Program-made: the position numbers and the translations under genes | NCBI GenBank assembly: GCA_049279675.1 | Contig: JBAPOP010000012.1 | Span: 51,485-115,484, forward strand | DNA: 64,000 nucleotides | Source: Palsa-147 sp049279675 | Lineage (GTDB): Bacteria; Acidobacteriota; Terriglobia; Acidiferrales; UBA7541 | Direction of reading: 5' to 3' | Shown here: positions 61,867 to 64,000 of the stretch, piece by piece | Numbering within the stretch: position 1 is the first letter of the stretch | Layout: each line of letters opens with the position of its first letter | Notes under the pieces: model-generated | Databases searched by the model: none | What the model was told of the DNA's origin: nothing | The model's input: the letters and a program-made list of their open reading frames with translations, nothing else

Positions 61867-64000
61867 TCAGCGGCCGACGAGGACGAAGGCGCCCCAGTAG
61901 AACGGGAGATCATTGCCGTAACGCTGACGAACGACCTCGCGCTCTTTGAGTTGCGCCTGGCGCATAGCTTGGTGCTTGTCGAGGCCGCCGAGCCAACCCT
62001 TATAAAAGAGCGTCATCAGTTCCTGCGTTTCGCGGTCGGGCACAGACCACATGCTCATTAAGATGGAATCAACGCCGGCTTCCTGCAGGCCGCGGCGCAA
62101 CCCAAAAACGCCTTCGCTGTTGCTCTGCTTGCCGAGTCCAGTTTCGCACGCACTGAGAACGACGAGCTCGGTGCCTTGAAGATTGAGTTGCGCGGCTTCG
62201 TAAGCTGTGAGGACGCCGTCTTCCAGTCCCGAGGACGGAGGGGCGCCTGATTCCGCGCGATCGGCGCCGGTGAAAAACAGGCCGGAGCGTAGCATCGGAT
62301 CTTCGTGGGCAACGGATCGCGCGCTATTGAGATCGGGATCATGCGCGATTTCCTGGTCGGACAGAAAGAAGCCGTGCGTTGCGATATGGACGATGCGCGG
62401 GCTCTGCATCCGATCGACGACTTCTTCGAGGGCGCTCTCGCGCGTGTAAGAATCCACCTCCCATCCCGCGGCCCTTAGCTGCGCTCCGACGGCATCGACT
62501 TCGGTTTGCGTGCCCGGAAGCGGCTTGAGCGGTTCGCCGCGAATGTCGCGGGAGCGCGGCAACGCCGTCGCCGCGACCGAAGCGCCGTCGGCCGAACCAA
62601 GCTGTGGACTTGATTTAGTGCCAGTGATTTTTTCGACAGCAGTGCGCTGTTCCGCCTCGGTGAGATCGAACTTAGGATTACCCAGAACGACCGCGACCTT
62701 TGATTTCGCAGACTGAGGTGCGCGCAGGACGTCGTTCGTGCTGTTCACAAGGCGCAGATCAAATTTTTCGAGCAGGAGCTTGCCGGAGCCGTCCGCGAGA
62801 AGACCGAGAGGAATTTGATTCAAGATCCCGTCGGGCGAAATGTAAACGCGCTTGGAATTTCCGAGCGCCGCTTCGAGCGGCTTCCAGAACGCGTCATACG
62901 CCGCGCTCGTGCCGGCGGCGCCTTCCGCGGCTTTCTCTTCCAGCGTTTCTTCGGCAGAAACGCCGCGAGTAAGCGCGACGTGCGTGCGATAACTGGCGAG
63001 CGGTGCCGATTCCAGTTTTTGTGCGTCGCCGAGAAGAATCAAGCTCGGCAGGGCGGCTCGCGGCGTGACGACGAGCGCGGCATAGTAAAACGAATTTGTC
63101 CAATTCTTGCCGTCGTCATACCGGTAACGGACGAATTCGACGGCGGCATCGTCGGGCTTGAGTGCCTTTTGCACGTCCTTCCAGGTCGCACTCGCCAGAG
63201 CCTTCCGCTCGCCCACCTTGTTCACTCGCCGGGCCAACTGCTGTTCGAGTTCGTTGGCTTCAGCGTCTAGCTTGGCCTGAGCACCGGCCCAACCCTGCGG
63301 ACGCGAGGTCGCCAGTTGCGAGGATTCGCTCTTCTTCTCGGTGAGCTGGTCAAACAGCTGGATTGCCGTGGGATCGCCGCTGGCCGCGACTTGCGCGCGA
63401 AGAGCCGAGACACTCGTTCCAACGAGGCCTTTTTCCCACAGAACTACGTCGTACATCTTTCCCGCGACGGCCGGATCGCGTTCGCGGTTCGCAATCGAAA
63501 AGCTAAAGTAACCAGGAAAAAGATTCTGCTCGGTGGCGAGGAACTGAAGCCGGTCTTTCTCGCTCATGTACGCGAATCCGTACTGGAAGCGGTGGTGAAT
63601 CAGCTCCAGCCCGCGATCGAAATAGGGAGCTGCATCTGAATAACGATCCTGCGCCTGGTAGAGCGCCGCGAGATTGAGTAGATTGGACGCGAGAGCTGGA
63701 TGTTGCGGCACGAGCACTTTTTCGTTGATGGCGAGAGATTGCTTGTAGAGAGATTCCGCGTCGGCATAACGTCCCTCGCGGCGATAGATGACGGCGAGAT
63801 TGTTGAGGCTGGAAGCGTAATTCGCACTGTCGGTCCCAAAATCCTTCGCGGTGATCTCAACTGAGCGTTTCATAAAAGCTTCCGCGTCGGGGTAACGGTT
63901 CTGATCTTCATCGAGCAACGCGAGGAGATTGAGATTCGCGGCCACAACGTCGCTGTCCTTTCCAAGCGCTTTGACATTCATAACCAGAGCGCTTTTGGCG
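61867..64000 (-). CDS. TPR-CHAT domain protein, 5' end outside window
   Basis: CHAT proteins are caspase-related proteases. The first in-window ATG is 63981, but the TPR pattern and open frame reach the window end, so the N-terminus is missing. TPR repeats occupy the visible N-terminus (about residues 1-130), with SSLNNLAVIYRREGRYADAE. The C-terminal CHAT domain (about 400-704) has the catalytic His536 in VHIATHGFF and Cys612 in VVLSACETGLG. It ends in the usual FYWGAFVLVG. No caspase-like substrate or partner is adjacent. Confidence 0.93.
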   Translation of the reverse strand, partial: AKSALVMNVKALGKDSDVVAANLNLLALLDEDQNRYPDAEAFMKRSVEITAKDFGTDSANYASSLNNLAVIYRREGRYADAESLYKQSLAINEKVLVPQHPALASNLLNLAALYQAQDRYSDAAPYFDRGLELIHHRFQYGFAYMSEKDRLQFLATEQNLFPGYFSFSIANRERDPAVAGKMYDVVLWEKGLVGTSVSALRAQVAASGDPTAIQLFDQLTEKKSESSQLATSRPQGWAGAQAKLDAEANELEQQLARRVNKVGERKALASATWKDVQKALKPDDAAVEFVRYRYDDGKNWTNSFYYAALVVTPRAALPSLILLGDAQKLESAPLASYRTHVALTRGVSAEETLEEKAAEGAAGTSAAYDAFWKPLEAALGNSKRVYISPDGILNQIPLGLLADGSGKLLLEKFDLRLVNSTNDVLRAPQSAKSKVAVVLGNPKFDLTEAEQRTAVEKITGTKSSPQLGSADGASVAATALPRSRDIRGEPLKPLPGTQTEVDAVGAQLRAAGWEVDSYTRESALEEVVDRMQSPRIVHIATHGFFLSDQEIAHDPDLNSARSVAHEDPMLRSGLFFTGADRAESGAPPSSGLEDGVLTAYEAAQLNLQGTELVVLSACETGLGKQSNSEGVFGLRRGLQEAGVDSILMSMWSVPDRETQELMTLFYKGWLGGLDKHQAMRQAQLKEREVVRQRYGNDLPFYWGAFVLVGR

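Noticed and set aside
1..64000. CRISPR array, prophage, insertion sequence or tRNA genes
   Set aside because: No repeated spacer units, transposase, integrase or cloverleaf sequence was found on reading the intergenic regions.

Overview
The window is a gene-dense bacterial chromosome segment of moderately high GC with short intergenic gaps and genes on both strands. I see no rRNA, tRNA, CRISPR array, phage module or insertion sequence. The gene mix suggests an aerobic, diderm, soil-type bacterium, most likely Acidobacteriota. Pointers are a tripartite RND efflux operon with an outer-membrane factor, the futalosine menaquinone enzyme MqnD, a CysM/Mec/CysO/MoeZ sulfur relay, a CNB-thioredoxin-reductase fusion, many PilZ proteins and a CHAT-TPR protein. 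The phylum assignment is inference, since no rRNA is present.

Layout. 1-5.7 kb: RND efflux operon (permease cut by the window start, adaptor, outer-membrane lipoprotein). 5.8-12.9 kb: coenzyme F420 operon (NADPH:F420 reductase, cofE, cofG, cofH, cofD, cofC) running by overlap into a two-subunit CoA-transferase. 13-16.5 kb: a large membrane hybrid histidine kinase on the minus strand. 16.6-23 kb: a minus-strand series of mqnD, a TIM-barrel isomerase, asnS, arginase, ddl and a small MscS channel. 23.2-27.8 kb: minus-strand secreted or accessory proteins (alpha/beta hydrolase, HExxH protein, SnoaL-like protein, secreted hypothetical, receiver-like protein). 28-29.5 kb: DinB, a glutaredoxin-like protein and a hypothetical. 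29.7-33 kb: the protein-thiocarboxylate cysteine synthesis cluster (cysM, JAMM protease, sulfur carrier, MoeZ-type activator) plus a CDGSH protein. 33-35 kb: diguanylate cyclase and PilZ pair. 35-41 kb: DUF3467, NRAMP transporter, cytochrome c, peroxiredoxin, hypotheticals and GTP-dependent PEP carboxykinase. 41.3-49.1 kb: patatin, then a beta-oxidation operon (fadN, fadA, fadE types) interrupted by a SAM-hydrolase-family lipoprotein. 49.4-57.4 kb: membrane protein, SDR, ispH, degenerate arginase-fold protein, HAD phosphatase, a 998-residue Gly-rich PilZ protein and a PilZ protein. 57.4-64 kb: secreted SnoaL-like protein, CNB-Trx-TrxR fusion, STAS, GYD, a small membrane protein and a CHAT-TPR protein that runs off the window end.

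The genes form several functional units. The F420 set should give the complete cofactor plus its NADPH-linked reductase. The sulfur cluster should make cysteine from a thiocarboxylated carrier protein. The fad set should take fatty acyl-CoA through all beta-oxidation steps, and PEP carboxykinase could channel the products to gluconeogenesis. At least one c-di-GMP maker and three putative c-di-GMP readers are present. The most unusual items are the CysO-like carrier with a three-residue tail after its Gly-Gly, the exported SAM-hydrolase-family lipoprotein inside the fad operon, the cysteine-less CNB-TrxR fusion, the arginase-fold protein with altered metal ligands, the PilZ giant, and a 71-nt hairpin element at 41.1 kb.
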